NCBI RefSeq assembly: GCF_024807145.1
Contig: NZ_JANUCA010000001.1
Span: 806,001 to 870,000 of the forward strand
Origin: Microbacterium sp. AK031
GTDB lineage: Bacteria > Actinomycetota > Actinomycetes > Actinomycetales > Microbacteriaceae
DNA: 64,000 bases
Reading direction: 5' to 3'
Shown here: positions 48,196-56,467 of the stretch, piece after piece
How the letters are laid out: each line of letters opens with the position of its first letter
Position numbering within the stretch: position 1 is the stretch's first letter
Translations under genes and position numbers: made by a program
Notes under the pieces: generated by a model
What the model was told of the DNA's origin: nothing
The model's database searches: none
What the model saw: only the letters and a program-made list of their open reading frames with translations

Positions 48196-48876
48196 TCAGC
48201 GAGCCGCGTGGAAGCGGTCCGCCACGACCTGTGCGATACGCGGGTCAGGAGCGAGAGGCAGACTGACGACGTCGGCTCCGGCGGCGCGGATGAGTCCTGC
48301 GAAGAACCCCGGTGCCAGCACATGACTCGCTGCGATCACTCGCACAGCGCCGTCGCGGCGCGCATCGGCCACAGCATCCACGATGCGCGGAATGGATGCG
48401 GAGGCGTAGCCGACCGTGACACGAACGGGGATGAGCGAACGCAGCCTGGTCGCGACCGCCTCGACGTCGGCCGATGCCGCGGGGTCGCTGGATCCCGCGG
48501 CTGCGAGCACCACGTGATCTCGTTGGATCCATCCATCCGGTAAGGCGGCAGACAGGCGATCGGCCAGAACCTCCGCCACGAGCGGGTGGGTCCCCAGCGG
48601 CTCTGCCTGACGAGCGTTCGCGTGCGTGCGGACCGCCCGGGAGATGTCGACGGCGGTGTGGTAGCCGACGGACAGCAGCAGCGGCACGACGATGACGTCG
48701 TCTCGTGATGCCTCCTGTGCGAGGACCGCACCGATCTGCGGCTCTTCGACGTCGACCACGGCGGGCATGACCCGGATACCGGGCAGCAGTGCGCGCACGT
48801 CATCGATCAGTCTGCGAACGGCATGCTGTCCGGCCGGGTCGTTCGTGCCGTGTGAGCAGGCGACGAGCGTGGTCAT
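48196..48876 (-). CDS. Sirohydrochlorin chelatase, CbiX/SirB-like
   Basis: Inserts iron (or cobalt) into sirohydrochlorin; here it most likely provides siroheme for NirB. The 226-residue protein has two CbiX repeats. The first opens LVACSHGTNDPAG with the metal-binding His, and VPLLLSVGYHTAVD; the second includes VIAASHVLAPGFF. It is the last gene of the nirB operon and overlaps the regulator gene by four bases. The CysG-like enzyme upstream also has a dehydrogenase-type domain, so the chelation step may be shared or solely here. Confidence 0.85.
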   Translation of the reverse strand: MTTLVACSHGTNDPAGQHAVRRLIDDVRALLPGIRVMPAVVDVEEPQIGAVLAQEASRDDVIVVPLLLSVGYHTAVDISRAVRTHANARQAEPLGTHPLVAEVLADRLSAALPDGWIQRDHVVLAAAGSSDPAASADVEAVATRLRSLIPVRVTVGYASASIPRIVDAVADARRDGAVRVIAASHVLAPGFFAGLIRAAGADVVSLPLAPDPRIAQVVADRFHAAR

Positions 48877-50006
48877 GCGATCTCCTCCACGGCGAGCCGG
48901 TAGCCCCTCTTCACGACGGTCTTGACGACGTCGACGGTGCCGAGTGCCTCACGCACGCGAGCGACCGCCATCTCCACCGCATGCGCGTTGCGTCCCGCGC
49001 GCGGGAGCGCCTCGGCGATCTCCTCTCGGGACAGCACGCGCCCGCCGGCGTCGAACAGCGCGCCCAGCAGATTCGCCCCTGCACGCGAGAGGGCGATGAA
49101 CTCTCCGTCGACGACGGCGCCGCCGCTGCGCATCGACATGGCTCCCGCCGCAGTCGGAAGCGCCGGGGCGGCTCCCCCCTTGCCGAAGTAGCCGATGACG
49201 CAGCGTGCGAGCGAGCCGAGGCGGCCGCGCTCGGCGATCGTCGTACGAAGCCGATGCTCTCGCAGCGGCACAGCGGTGATCGGTCCGACGGCGGCGAGCA
49301 GCAGTCTGCCGGATTCGGCGCGTTCTCGGATGCTGTCCAGCGAGTCCAGACGGCTCGCAGCCCGCAACCACTCCGCCGCCCCAGGCGCTGAGGTGAACAG
49401 CACGGCATCCACCTCGCCGCCCGCCGCATGCGCGACAGAGCGCTCCACGAGCTGCGGGTCCGACGGAGGCCCCCACCGATAGACCGTGAGGCTCACGACG
49501 TCCGCCCCCGCATCCGCCAGCAGCTCATCCAACCCGTCGGAGCCCGCGCCATGATGCTGCACAGCGACGCGCCTGCCGGAGAGCGAGGAGGACAGCAGGT
49601 ACTCCCCCACCTCGGCAGCCGTCTCGGACTCCGCGACCCAGTCCGCGACGAACCCGGCCTGCTGAATCGCGCCATGCGCCTTTGGCCCTCTGGCGATGAA
49701 TTGCGTCTCGCTCAGCGCCTCTGTCAGCGCTTCCGCGAGACCGTGCTCGTGGGCGGCATCGATCCAGCCGCGGAACCCGACACCGGTCGTGACGACCACG
49801 ACGTCGGGCGGGCGGACGATGAGCTCACGAGTGCGTCGGGTGAGCTCATCGTCGTCGGCGTTCGGAACGATGCTCAGCGCCGGCGCCCGGCAGACCTGCG
49901 CGCCGCGCCGCTCGAGCGCGCTCGCCAGGTCACCGGCTCGACGATCGGCGGCGACGACGATCGTGCAGCCGGCGAGAGCGGCATCCAGAAGGCTGCGCGG
50001 ACTCAA
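48873..50006 (-). CDS. nnaR: NnaR-like regulator: HemD-fold domain with OmpR-type winged helix
   Basis: A 377-residue protein. Residues 1 to about 265 have the uroporphyrinogen-III synthase (HemD) fold: VVVTTGVGFRGW, VAVQHHGAGSDGLDELL and LFTSAPGAAEWL. Residues about 285-375 are an OmpR/PhoB-type winged helix with LSREEIAEALPRAGRNAHAVEMAVARVREAL and VVKRGYRLA. This architecture is that of NnaR, the activator of nitrate and nitrite assimilation that works with GlnR in Streptomyces. It may also keep HemD activity, which cannot be judged here. The start is TTG at 50006, overlapping the CysG-like gene (TTGA). Its place inside the nirB operon supports the regulatory role. Confidence 0.82.
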   Translation of the reverse strand: MSPRSLLDAALAGCTIVVAADRRAGDLASALERRGAQVCRAPALSIVPNADDDELTRRTRELIVRPPDVVVVTTGVGFRGWIDAAHEHGLAEALTEALSETQFIARGPKAHGAIQQAGFVADWVAESETAAEVGEYLLSSSLSGRRVAVQHHGAGSDGLDELLADAGADVVSLTVYRWGPPSDPQLVERSVAHAAGGEVDAVLFTSAPGAAEWLRAASRLDSLDSIRERAESGRLLLAAVGPITAVPLREHRLRTTIAERGRLGSLARCVIGYFGKGGAAPALPTAAGAMSMRSGGAVVDGEFIALSRAGANLLGALFDAGGRVLSREEIAEALPRAGRNAHAVEMAVARVREALGTVDVVKTVVKRGYRLAVEEIA

Positions 50007-51262
50007 CTGATGGACTCCCGGGATCGCGCGTGCTCGGGCATGAGGAGGTGTGCTCCGGCGACGTCGCCGAACACGATCACCGCGGGGTTCTGCACGCCGG
50101 CGAGGGCAGCGTCCGCCACGATCTCGCCGAGAGTGCTGCGCGTCGTGCGCTGTCGGCGTGTGTGACCGCTTTCGACGATCGCGACCGGCAGGTCAGGACT
50201 GATCCCATGATCGAGCGCGGCGCGCACGACCTTCGACAGGGCAGCGACCCCCATCAGCATCGTCGTGGTCACTTCCGGGTCGGCGAGCGACCGAAGAGTC
50301 GTGGCCGACACCTCGCCCTGCCCGTTCACGACGTGCAGAGCGGATGCCGTGCCACGATGCGTCACCGGGATGCCTGCCGCCTGCGGCACCGAGATCGCGC
50401 TCGACACGCCGGGCGTGACCTCGACCGCGATCCCCGCCTGCCGGCAGGCGATGACCTCTTCGCCGCCACGACCGTACATGAACGGATCGCCGCCTTTGAG
50501 ACGGACGACGCGCTTGCCCGCCGCGGCGTGCGCGATGAGCAGTGCGTTGATCTCGTGCTGCGGCACGGGATGGTGGTGCGGTCGCTTGCCGACGTCGATC
50601 ACGAGTACATCGGGATCCAGTTCGGCGATCACTGCATCCGTCGGCCCGAGACGGTCGGCGATGACGACGTCGGCTTCGGCGAGCAGCCGCCGCGCGCGCA
50701 CCGTCATGAGGTCGATCGGACCGGGACCGCCACCGATGAGATCGACGCGGCCGGCGCGTGTCGTGCGGTGTCGTCGAAGCGGAAGCCGCCCTGACACCAG
50801 CATCGTGTCGATGGCCCGCCGCACACCGGCAGCACGACGAGGATCGACGCCCACCTCGCTCGACACGCCGATGACCACGTCGCCCGATGACGTCTGCGCC
50901 GTCATCCTGGCGCTCGTGCGGGCACCGTCGGATGCGTTGATGCAGAACACCCTTCGTCGCTCGCACAGCTCGGCGACCTCGCGGTCCACCGAGGGATCGC
51001 CGGTCGCGCTGTGCACGAGCCATGCATCGTCGATGTCGTCTGGGACGAACCGGCGCGGAACCCATTCGATGTCACCGTCCGCGTCGGATTCCGCACTGTG
51101 CGCGGCGATCAGGGCGTGCGTCTGCCGCGCGAGCTCAGGCGCCACGATCCTGACCAGTGCGCCGTCGGCGAGGAACCGCCCGAGTCTGCGGGCGGTGACG
51201 GCGCCCCCGCCGACGAGGACCACCCGACGTCCGGTCAGCGACACCCCGAGCATCGTGGTCAT
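50003..51262 (-). CDS. cysG: CysG-like fusion: precorrin-2 dehydrogenase domain plus uroporphyrinogen-III C-methyltransferase
   Basis: A 419-residue enzyme of siroheme synthesis. The N-terminal Rossmann domain (about 1-150) has VVLVGGGAVTARR and matches the precorrin-2 dehydrogenase of CysG. The C-terminal domain (about 160-410) is the SAM-dependent methyltransferase, with VDLIGGGPGPIDLMTVRA, VVRLKGGDPFMYGRGGEE and TPGVSSAISVPQAAGIPVTHRG. Together with the chelatase it can make siroheme from uroporphyrinogen III. The ATG at 51262 follows an AGGAGG site; the frame extends upstream into nirD. It lies one base after nirD and overlaps the regulator gene by four bases. Confidence 0.9.
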   Translation of the reverse strand: MTTMLGVSLTGRRVVLVGGGAVTARRLGRFLADGALVRIVAPELARQTHALIAAHSAESDADGDIEWVPRRFVPDDIDDAWLVHSATGDPSVDREVAELCERRRVFCINASDGARTSARMTAQTSSGDVVIGVSSEVGVDPRRAAGVRRAIDTMLVSGRLPLRRHRTTRAGRVDLIGGGPGPIDLMTVRARRLLAEADVVIADRLGPTDAVIAELDPDVLVIDVGKRPHHHPVPQHEINALLIAHAAAGKRVVRLKGGDPFMYGRGGEEVIACRQAGIAVEVTPGVSSAISVPQAAGIPVTHRGTASALHVVNGQGEVSATTLRSLADPEVTTTMLMGVAALSKVVRAALDHGISPDLPVAIVESGHTRRQRTTRSTLGEIVADAALAGVQNPAVIVFGDVAGAHLLMPEHARSRESIS

Positions 51263-51263
51263 C

Positions 51264-51677
51264 TCAGCCCACCTCCTGCAATGTCGAGCCGCTCGGCGTC
51301 CGCGTCGCCGCTCGCTGCAAATGGATGTCATCGCCCACGATGTGCACCGTCCACACGTCGAGGTGCTTGGCCGGTTTGCCCTGCGTCTCCAGGCACTGGC
51401 CGGTTCTGAGATCGAACACCTGCTTGTGCATGGGGGACGCGACGGTCGCAGCATCGCCCCTGGTGCCGACGATCCCGCGGGAGATCACATTGGCCCCGCT
51501 GTAGGGATCGAGGTTCGAGACGGCATGCACGGTGCCGTCACTCAGCAGGAACAGCGCGACCTGCTCGTCACCCAGAAGAGCGGCACGGCCGCGTTCCACC
51601 TCGAGATCGCCGATGCTGCACACGCGCACCGCGTCGCCCGCGCCGCTTTCAGCTGCGTATCCGTGCGAAGGAGTCAT
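51264..51677 (-). CDS. nirD: Nitrite reductase small subunit NirD
   Basis: Rieske-like small subunit of NADH-dependent assimilatory nitrite reductase. The 137-residue protein shows SNLDPYSGANVISRGIVG and ASPMHKQVFDLRTGQCLE, matching NirD. The Rieske cluster ligands are absent, which is normal for NirD, so it binds no [2Fe-2S] cluster. It overlaps nirB by four bases and is one base from the siroheme gene. Confidence 0.94.
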   Translation of the reverse strand: MTPSHGYAAESGAGDAVRVCSIGDLEVERGRAALLGDEQVALFLLSDGTVHAVSNLDPYSGANVISRGIVGTRGDAATVASPMHKQVFDLRTGQCLETQGKPAKHLDVWTVHIVGDDIHLQRAATRTPSGSTLQEVG

Positions 51678-54253
51678 CGACGCACCTCCAGTGTGGTGCC
51701 GGCGATCATCACACCACCGGACTCTCGTTCCTCGGCCGTGGCCGGGCGGAGCTGGCCGCGGGTCGCGACATAGCCGAGCGAGGGGTCAGGCGTCTCCGCC
51801 GCGTTCACGAACGACTCGAAGCGCCTGAGCTTCTGCGGGTCGCGCAGCGTCGCAGCCCATTCGTCCTCGTAGTTGTCGACGTGCCTGGCCATGGCCGCGT
51901 CGAGATCGGCGCAGATGCCGAGGGAGTCGTCGAAGATCACTTCTTTGAGCCCGGTGAGTCCGCCGTCGAGCTCTTCGCACCACGGCGCAGTGCGCTGCAG
52001 GCGGTCGGCCGTGCGGATGTAGTACATGAAGAACCGGTCGATGGCCTGGATGAGCTCGTCGTCCGAGAGATCTGAAGCGAGGAGCTCGGCGTGCCGCGGC
52101 GTGAATCCGCCGTTGCCCCCGACGTACATGTTCCAGCCGGTCTCTGTGGCGATGACGCCGACATCCTTGCCGCGTGCCTCCGCGCACTCGCGTGCGCACC
52201 CTGAGACGCCGATCTTGAGCTTGTGCGGCGCCCTGAGCCCGCGATAGCGCAGCTCCAGGCGCACGGCCATTCCCACCGAGTCCTGCACGCCGTACCGGCA
52301 CCAGGTGGAGCCGACGCACGACTTCACCGTTCGCAGCGATTTGCCGTACGCCTGCCCCGACTCGAATCCGGCGTCCACCAGCCGCTGCCAGATCAGGGGC
52401 AGCTGCTCCAGGCGCGCTCCGAACATGTCGATGCGCTGTCCGCCGGTGAGCTTCGTGTACAAACCGAAATCCTCGGCGACCTGCCCGATCACGACGAGGC
52501 CGGCCGGCGTCACCTCGCCACCGGGCATCCTCGGCACCACCGAGTACGTGCCATCCTTCTGCATGTTGGCCATGACGTGATCGTTCGTGTCCTGCAGCGT
52601 CGCGTTCTCGCCGTCGAGAACGTGCGCCCCCACCAGGACCGAGAGGATGCTGGCGAGTGCAGGCTTGCAGATGTCGCAGCCCCGCCCGCGCCCGAATCGC
52701 TCGATCACGGTGCTGAATGTCGTGGGCTCCGACACTCGTACGGCATCGAAGAGCTGCCGCCGCGACATGTCGAAGTGTTCGCACAGCGCATTGGACACGG
52801 TCTGGCCGAGCTTCGTGAGCTCCTGTCCGACGACCTTCTTGACCATGAGCACGCAGGAGCCACAGGTCGCGCCGGCTTTGGTGCAGGCCTTCACTGCGCC
52901 TGCGTCCGTGCATCCTTCATCGTGCACCGCCCGACGGATCCGGCCTGCGGTGACGTTCGAGCAGGAGCATACGACCGCGTCGTCAGGCAGCTCGCCTCCT
53001 GGCGCCTCCACGCCGCCTTCCGGCATCAGGTAAGCGACGGGGTCCGCCCCGAGACGGGCACCCACCAGCGGACGCAGTGAGCCGTACGCCGCCGCATCGC
53101 CGACGAGGATGCCGCCGAGAAGGGTCTGCGCGTCGTCGGAGAGCACGAGCTTCTTGTAGACGCCGGCCACAGGGTCGGTGTACACGACATCGAGGGCGTT
53201 CGGCGTGTGCCCGAACGCATCGCCGAAACTCGCGACATCGACACCGGAGAGCTTGAGCTTCGCGGATTCGTCGTAGCCGGGGAATGTCGCGTCGCCACCG
53301 AGGAGCCGGGTCGCTGCGACCTCTGCCATCGCGTACCCTGGCGCGACCAGTCCGACGCTGCGGCCATCGAAGTTCGCGACCTCTCCGATCGCGAGGATCG
53401 CCGGATCGCTGGTACGGCAGCGATCGTCGATGAGCACGCCCCCACGTGGATGCACGTCGAGCTGCGCGTTGCGGGCGAGCTCATCGCGCGGACGCACACC
53501 CACCGTGAAGATCACGATATCCGCCCGCTGGAAGCTGCCGTCCTGGAACTCCAGCGCGGTGACGGCCCCGGAATCGTCCGGGTCGAGCCTGGTCGTGCGC
53601 GACTCGGTGCGCACCGCGATACCGCGGGCCTCGATCAGGCGGCGCAGCATGCCGCCTCCCGCTAGATCGAGCTGCGCTGACATCAGACGATCGGAGGACT
53701 GCACGACGGTGCACTCCACATCCAGGCTTTGCAGCGCCCCTGCGGCCTCGAGTCCGAGCAGTCCGCCGCCGATGACCGCACCGCGCAGCGGTCGGCCGAG
53801 CTCACCGCTGCGATGCTGTACGAACCGGCGCAGCTCCTGCACATCGTCGAGAGTGCGATAGACGAAGCATCCGGGCAGCTCAGCGCCGTCGACGGCGACG
53901 CGCGCGGCATACGAGCCCGTCGCGAGGACGAGCGAGTCGTACGCGATGACCCTCCGTGCGCGCGTCAACACGGTCTTCGATCGCCGATCGATGCGGACGA
54001 CGCGATCGTCGGCCAGCAGCGTGGTGCGCTCATCGTCGAAGACCGTGCGATCGAGCGTCAGCTCGCCCGGAGTCGTTCCGGAGAAGTAGCCGGTGAGTCC
54101 GACACGGTCGTATGGATGCCGACCCTCATCCCCGATCACGGTGATGAGCAGCGCTCCATCAGCTCGGTTCGACACGCTCTCGACGAAGCGGTGCGCTACC
54201 ATTCCCGCTCCGACCACGACGATCCGCGTCACCGATTCGGTGTTCTCGTTCAC
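51674..54253 (-). CDS. nirB: Nitrite reductase [NAD(P)H] large subunit NirB
   Basis: Six-electron reduction of nitrite to ammonium. The 859-residue protein begins with an FAD/NAD(P)H oxidoreductase module (IVVVGAGMVAHRF, AVIGGGLLGLEAAG, LAIGEVANFDG). Two BFD-like [2Fe-2S] regions follow (CSCSNVTAGRIRRA with CTKAGATCGSC, then RGRGCDICKP). The sulphite/nitrite reductase domain comes last, with the siroheme/[4Fe-4S] ligands CVGSTWC and GCAREC (Cys-x5-Cys and Cys-x3-Cys). The GTG at 54253 follows a GGAGG site 4 bases upstream; an earlier GTG at 54286 is weaker. It is the first gene of a five-gene operon. Confidence 0.95.
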   Translation of the reverse strand: MNENTESVTRIVVVGAGMVAHRFVESVSNRADGALLITVIGDEGRHPYDRVGLTGYFSGTTPGELTLDRTVFDDERTTLLADDRVVRIDRRSKTVLTRARRVIAYDSLVLATGSYAARVAVDGAELPGCFVYRTLDDVQELRRFVQHRSGELGRPLRGAVIGGGLLGLEAAGALQSLDVECTVVQSSDRLMSAQLDLAGGGMLRRLIEARGIAVRTESRTTRLDPDDSGAVTALEFQDGSFQRADIVIFTVGVRPRDELARNAQLDVHPRGGVLIDDRCRTSDPAILAIGEVANFDGRSVGLVAPGYAMAEVAATRLLGGDATFPGYDESAKLKLSGVDVASFGDAFGHTPNALDVVYTDPVAGVYKKLVLSDDAQTLLGGILVGDAAAYGSLRPLVGARLGADPVAYLMPEGGVEAPGGELPDDAVVCSCSNVTAGRIRRAVHDEGCTDAGAVKACTKAGATCGSCVLMVKKVVGQELTKLGQTVSNALCEHFDMSRRQLFDAVRVSEPTTFSTVIERFGRGRGCDICKPALASILSVLVGAHVLDGENATLQDTNDHVMANMQKDGTYSVVPRMPGGEVTPAGLVVIGQVAEDFGLYTKLTGGQRIDMFGARLEQLPLIWQRLVDAGFESGQAYGKSLRTVKSCVGSTWCRYGVQDSVGMAVRLELRYRGLRAPHKLKIGVSGCARECAEARGKDVGVIATETGWNMYVGGNGGFTPRHAELLASDLSDDELIQAIDRFFMYYIRTADRLQRTAPWCEELDGGLTGLKEVIFDDSLGICADLDAAMARHVDNYEDEWAATLRDPQKLRRFESFVNAAETPDPSLGYVATRGQLRPATAEERESGGVMIAGTTLEVRR

Positions 54254-54289
54254 AGCGCCTCCAGCACGTCGGGAATGCCCAGACACTAT

Positions 54290-54359
54290 GAGCGCGGTGT
54301 TTCGCGGACCCTGCGGCTCCCGTTACGCGCGTCGAACGTTCTCCTCACAAAACGGTAAC
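54290..54359 (-). promoter_or_regulatory. nirB promoter/operator: GlnR-like box plus element shared with narK
   Basis: Four elements lie on an exact 11-bp phase: GTTAC (54322), CGAAC (54333), CTCAC (54344) and GTAAC (54355), close to the GlnR box gTnAC-n6-GaAAc-n6-gTnAC-n6-GaAAc. Downstream, CGAAACACCGCGCTC (54290-54304, minus strand) is identical to the element before narK and directly precedes a CATAGTGT -10-like sequence. The 207-bp gap to the divergent DUF349 gene holds no other feature I can see. Confidence 0.55.
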
Positions 54360-54460
54360 GGCGCTGTGAGATCCGAGCCCCCTCGCACAGTGCCCGGCTC
54401 GTACTAGGCTGATCAACGTCCTTTCCCCCTCCCGCGGGCTGACCGCGCAAGGAGCACATC

Positions 54461-55825
54461 GTGTCTGCCACCGAGCCTTCGAAGCCGACTCCCCCTGTCC
54501 CCTCACCGCCCGTCCCTGCACCCCCGCGCATCCCGATGCCGCCACGCACGCCCGCTCCCGCCGCGGCCGCTGCACCGGTGTCCCCGGTCGCTGCGGCCGA
54601 TTCCGCCGATTGGGGTCGCGTCACCGAAGACGGCACCGTCGAGGTGCGTGAGGGTGAAGAGTGGCGCGTCGTCGGCCAGTACCCGGACGGCACCTCGGAT
54701 GAGGCTCTCGCCTACTACGTGCGAAAGTTCGATGACCTCGCGTTCAAGGTGCACACTCTTGAGCAGCGCCACCAGGCCGGCGGTGCTTCCGCCAGCGATC
54801 TGACCACGCAGGCCAAGCATCTCGTCGAGGAGGTCACCGGCGCCGCCGCCGTGGGCGATCTCGCGTCGCTGCGCGCACGGATCGACGCACTCACCGCCGC
54901 GCTGTCAGAGGCCAGTGCGGCTGAGGCAAAGCAGGCCAAGGAGCTCGTCGACGCGGCGATCGCCGAACGGACCGTCCTCGTCGAGAGCATCGAGCGGATC
55001 GCCGCGCGCGATCTGTCGAAGGTGCAGTGGAAGCAGGTGACCGAAGAGGTCACCGCGCTCTTCGACACGTGGCAGGCGCAGCAGCAGAGCGGTCCTCGTC
55101 TGCCGAAGGGTACCTCCCAGCAGCTCTGGAAGCGATTCCGCGATGCCCGCTCGGTCGTCGACAAGAGCCGCCGCGCGTTCTACTCGGACCTCGACGAGAC
55201 GCACAAGGCCGCCCGCGATCGCAAGGCGCAGTTGATCGAGCGTGCTGAGGCGCTGGCTCCCAAGGGCGTCGACGGCATCCCCGCATACCGCGCGCTGCTC
55301 GACGAATGGAAGGCCTCCGGTCGCGCTGGACGCAAGGCCGATGACGCGCTGTGGGCGCGTTTCAAGGCCGCCGGCGACGCGCTGTACGCGGCACGCGCCG
55401 AACAGTCCGCGGCGGAAGAGGCGGAGTCGGCGCCGAAGATCGAGGCGCGCGAAGCGCTGCTCGAAGAGGCCAAGGCCGTCGCAGATGAGCCGAACATCAA
55501 GCAGGCGCGCGCTCTCCTCACCCGCATCCAGCGACAGTGGGACGACGTGGGTCGCATCTTCCCGCGCGATCGCGAGCGCGCGTTGGACGACAAGCTGCGC
55601 GTGATCGAGCAGTCGCTCAAGTCCCGCGAAGAGGTGGACTGGAAGCGCAACAACCCCGAGACCAAAGCCCGTGCGAACGACATGAGCCAGCAGCTCCTCG
55701 ATGCGATCGAGAAGCTCGAGAGCGAGAAGGCCGCAGCAGAGAAGGCCGGCGACAAGAAAGCGGCCAAGGAAGCGGCAGACGCTCTCGAAGCACGCCGCGC
55801 CTGGTTGAGCGCACTCGACGGCTGA
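54461..55825 (+). CDS. DUF349-domain protein
   Basis: A 454-residue protein with a Pro/Ala-rich, disordered N-terminus (about 1-45) followed by a mostly helical, coiled-coil region. The repeats are of the DUF349 type, for example TSQQLWKRFRDARSVVDKSRRAFYSDLDE and DDALWARFKAAGDALYAARAEQSAAEEAE. It ends in a Lys/Glu/Ala-rich coiled coil. The family is common in actinobacteria and has no established function. The GTG at 54461 follows an AAGGAGCACATC ribosome-binding region. It is divergent from nirB but not obviously linked to it. Confidence 0.85.
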   Translation: MSATEPSKPTPPVPSPPVPAPPRIPMPPRTPAPAAAAAPVSPVAAADSADWGRVTEDGTVEVREGEEWRVVGQYPDGTSDEALAYYVRKFDDLAFKVHTLEQRHQAGGASASDLTTQAKHLVEEVTGAAAVGDLASLRARIDALTAALSEASAAEAKQAKELVDAAIAERTVLVESIERIAARDLSKVQWKQVTEEVTALFDTWQAQQQSGPRLPKGTSQQLWKRFRDARSVVDKSRRAFYSDLDETHKAARDRKAQLIERAEALAPKGVDGIPAYRALLDEWKASGRAGRKADDALWARFKAAGDALYAARAEQSAAEEAESAPKIEAREALLEEAKAVADEPNIKQARALLTRIQRQWDDVGRIFPRDRERALDDKLRVIEQSLKSREEVDWKRNNPETKARANDMSQQLLDAIEKLESEKAAAEKAGDKKAAKEAADALEARRAWLSALDG

Positions 55826-55827
55826 CC

Positions 55828-55836
55828 TTATCCACA
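55828..55836 (+). other. Perfect DnaA-box sequence
   Basis: TTATCCACA at 55828-55836, in the 51-bp gap between the DUF349 gene and the next gene. It is a single copy with no other boxes nearby, so it is not an origin. It may be a DnaA-binding site, or an element often seen before genes of this type. Confidence 0.5.
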
Positions 55837-55863
55837 GCCCGCCCCGGCGAGGAGGGCAGCGCG

Positions 55864-55880
55864 CCACACTGAATGTGTGG
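55864..55880 (+). promoter_or_regulatory. Hairpin over the start codon of the AbiEi-like gene
   Basis: CCACAC (55864-55869) and GTGTGG (55875-55880) form a perfect 6-bp stem with a 5-base loop. The second arm contains the GTG start codon (55877-55879). The nearest ribosome-binding sequence (GGAGGG, 55851-55856) is about 20 bases from the start, an unusually long spacing that folding of this hairpin would shorten. Confidence 0.5.
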
Positions 55881-56467
55881 ATCCGTCGCTGTTCTACCGA
55901 CCCGGGGCGCTGCTGTCTCAGCAGGAGCTGGGAGCAGCGCGCCTGGACGGCCTGCTCGTCGAGGTCGGCGAAGGCTACATGCCCGCCGATCTGCCGGAGG
56001 ATGCCGGTGCCAGAGCAGCGGCTGTCTCGCCGATCCTCTCCCCCGGCTACGCCGCGAGCGGTCCGACCGCAGCGTGGGTGCACGGCGTCGGAGACACGCC
56101 TCCGGCCCGACATCACACCCAGCGCGCCGTCGATCATCGTCCTCGCATTAGTCAGCGCAGCGACGTGATCGCCCACGAAGGGCGGGTACCGCCCTCCGAC
56201 CTGGTCGTCATCGGAGTGATACCTGTCACCACGCCGCTGCGCACACTGACAGATCTCGTGCTCACATCCGGCCGATACCACGAGTGCGCCGTGTGGATGT
56301 CGGAGATGGCCGCAGCGTTCCCGTCGCTGGTGCCGCAGGTGCAGACGCTGCTTGCCGCACGCTCACGCATGCCGGGCAAACGGGCAGCGATGTCGGTCGT
56401 CGCAGAGCTGCTCGCCCTGCCCGCGCATGAGTGCGCTCAGGACGACGTGACGCTCAGGACGAGGTGA
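55877..56467 (+). CDS. AbiEi-like antitoxin-type protein (orphan)
   Basis: A 196-residue protein starting MDPSLFYRPGALLSQQELGAAR. It has an N-terminal helix-turn-helix-like segment, a middle region with TAAWVHGVG, and a C-terminus with VTTPLRTLTDLVL. This resembles actinobacterial proteins annotated as AbiEi-family antitoxins (type IV toxin-antitoxin). No AbiEii-like nucleotidyltransferase partner is adjacent. The GTG start at 55877 lies inside a hairpin. It is convergent with rel and their ends overlap by 14 bp, so the two transcripts may interfere. The family assignment is by pattern only. Confidence 0.55.
   Translation: MDPSLFYRPGALLSQQELGAARLDGLLVEVGEGYMPADLPEDAGARAAAVSPILSPGYAASGPTAAWVHGVGDTPPARHHTQRAVDHRPRISQRSDVIAHEGRVPPSDLVVIGVIPVTTPLRTLTDLVLTSGRYHECAVWMSEMAAAFPSLVPQVQTLLAARSRMPGKRAAMSVVAELLALPAHECAQDDVTLRTR

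Noticed and set aside
51264-51677. NirD as a true Rieske protein
   Set aside because: The Cys and His cluster ligands are missing; the sequence fits the cluster-free NirD family.
55828-55836. Replication origin indicated by the DnaA box
   Set aside because: There is only one box, no AT-rich unwinding region, and no dnaA, dnaN or parAB genes nearby.
55877-56467. A complete type IV toxin-antitoxin module
   Set aside because: Only the AbiEi-like gene is present; the next gene is rel on the opposite strand, and no nucleotidyltransferase toxin is adjacent.
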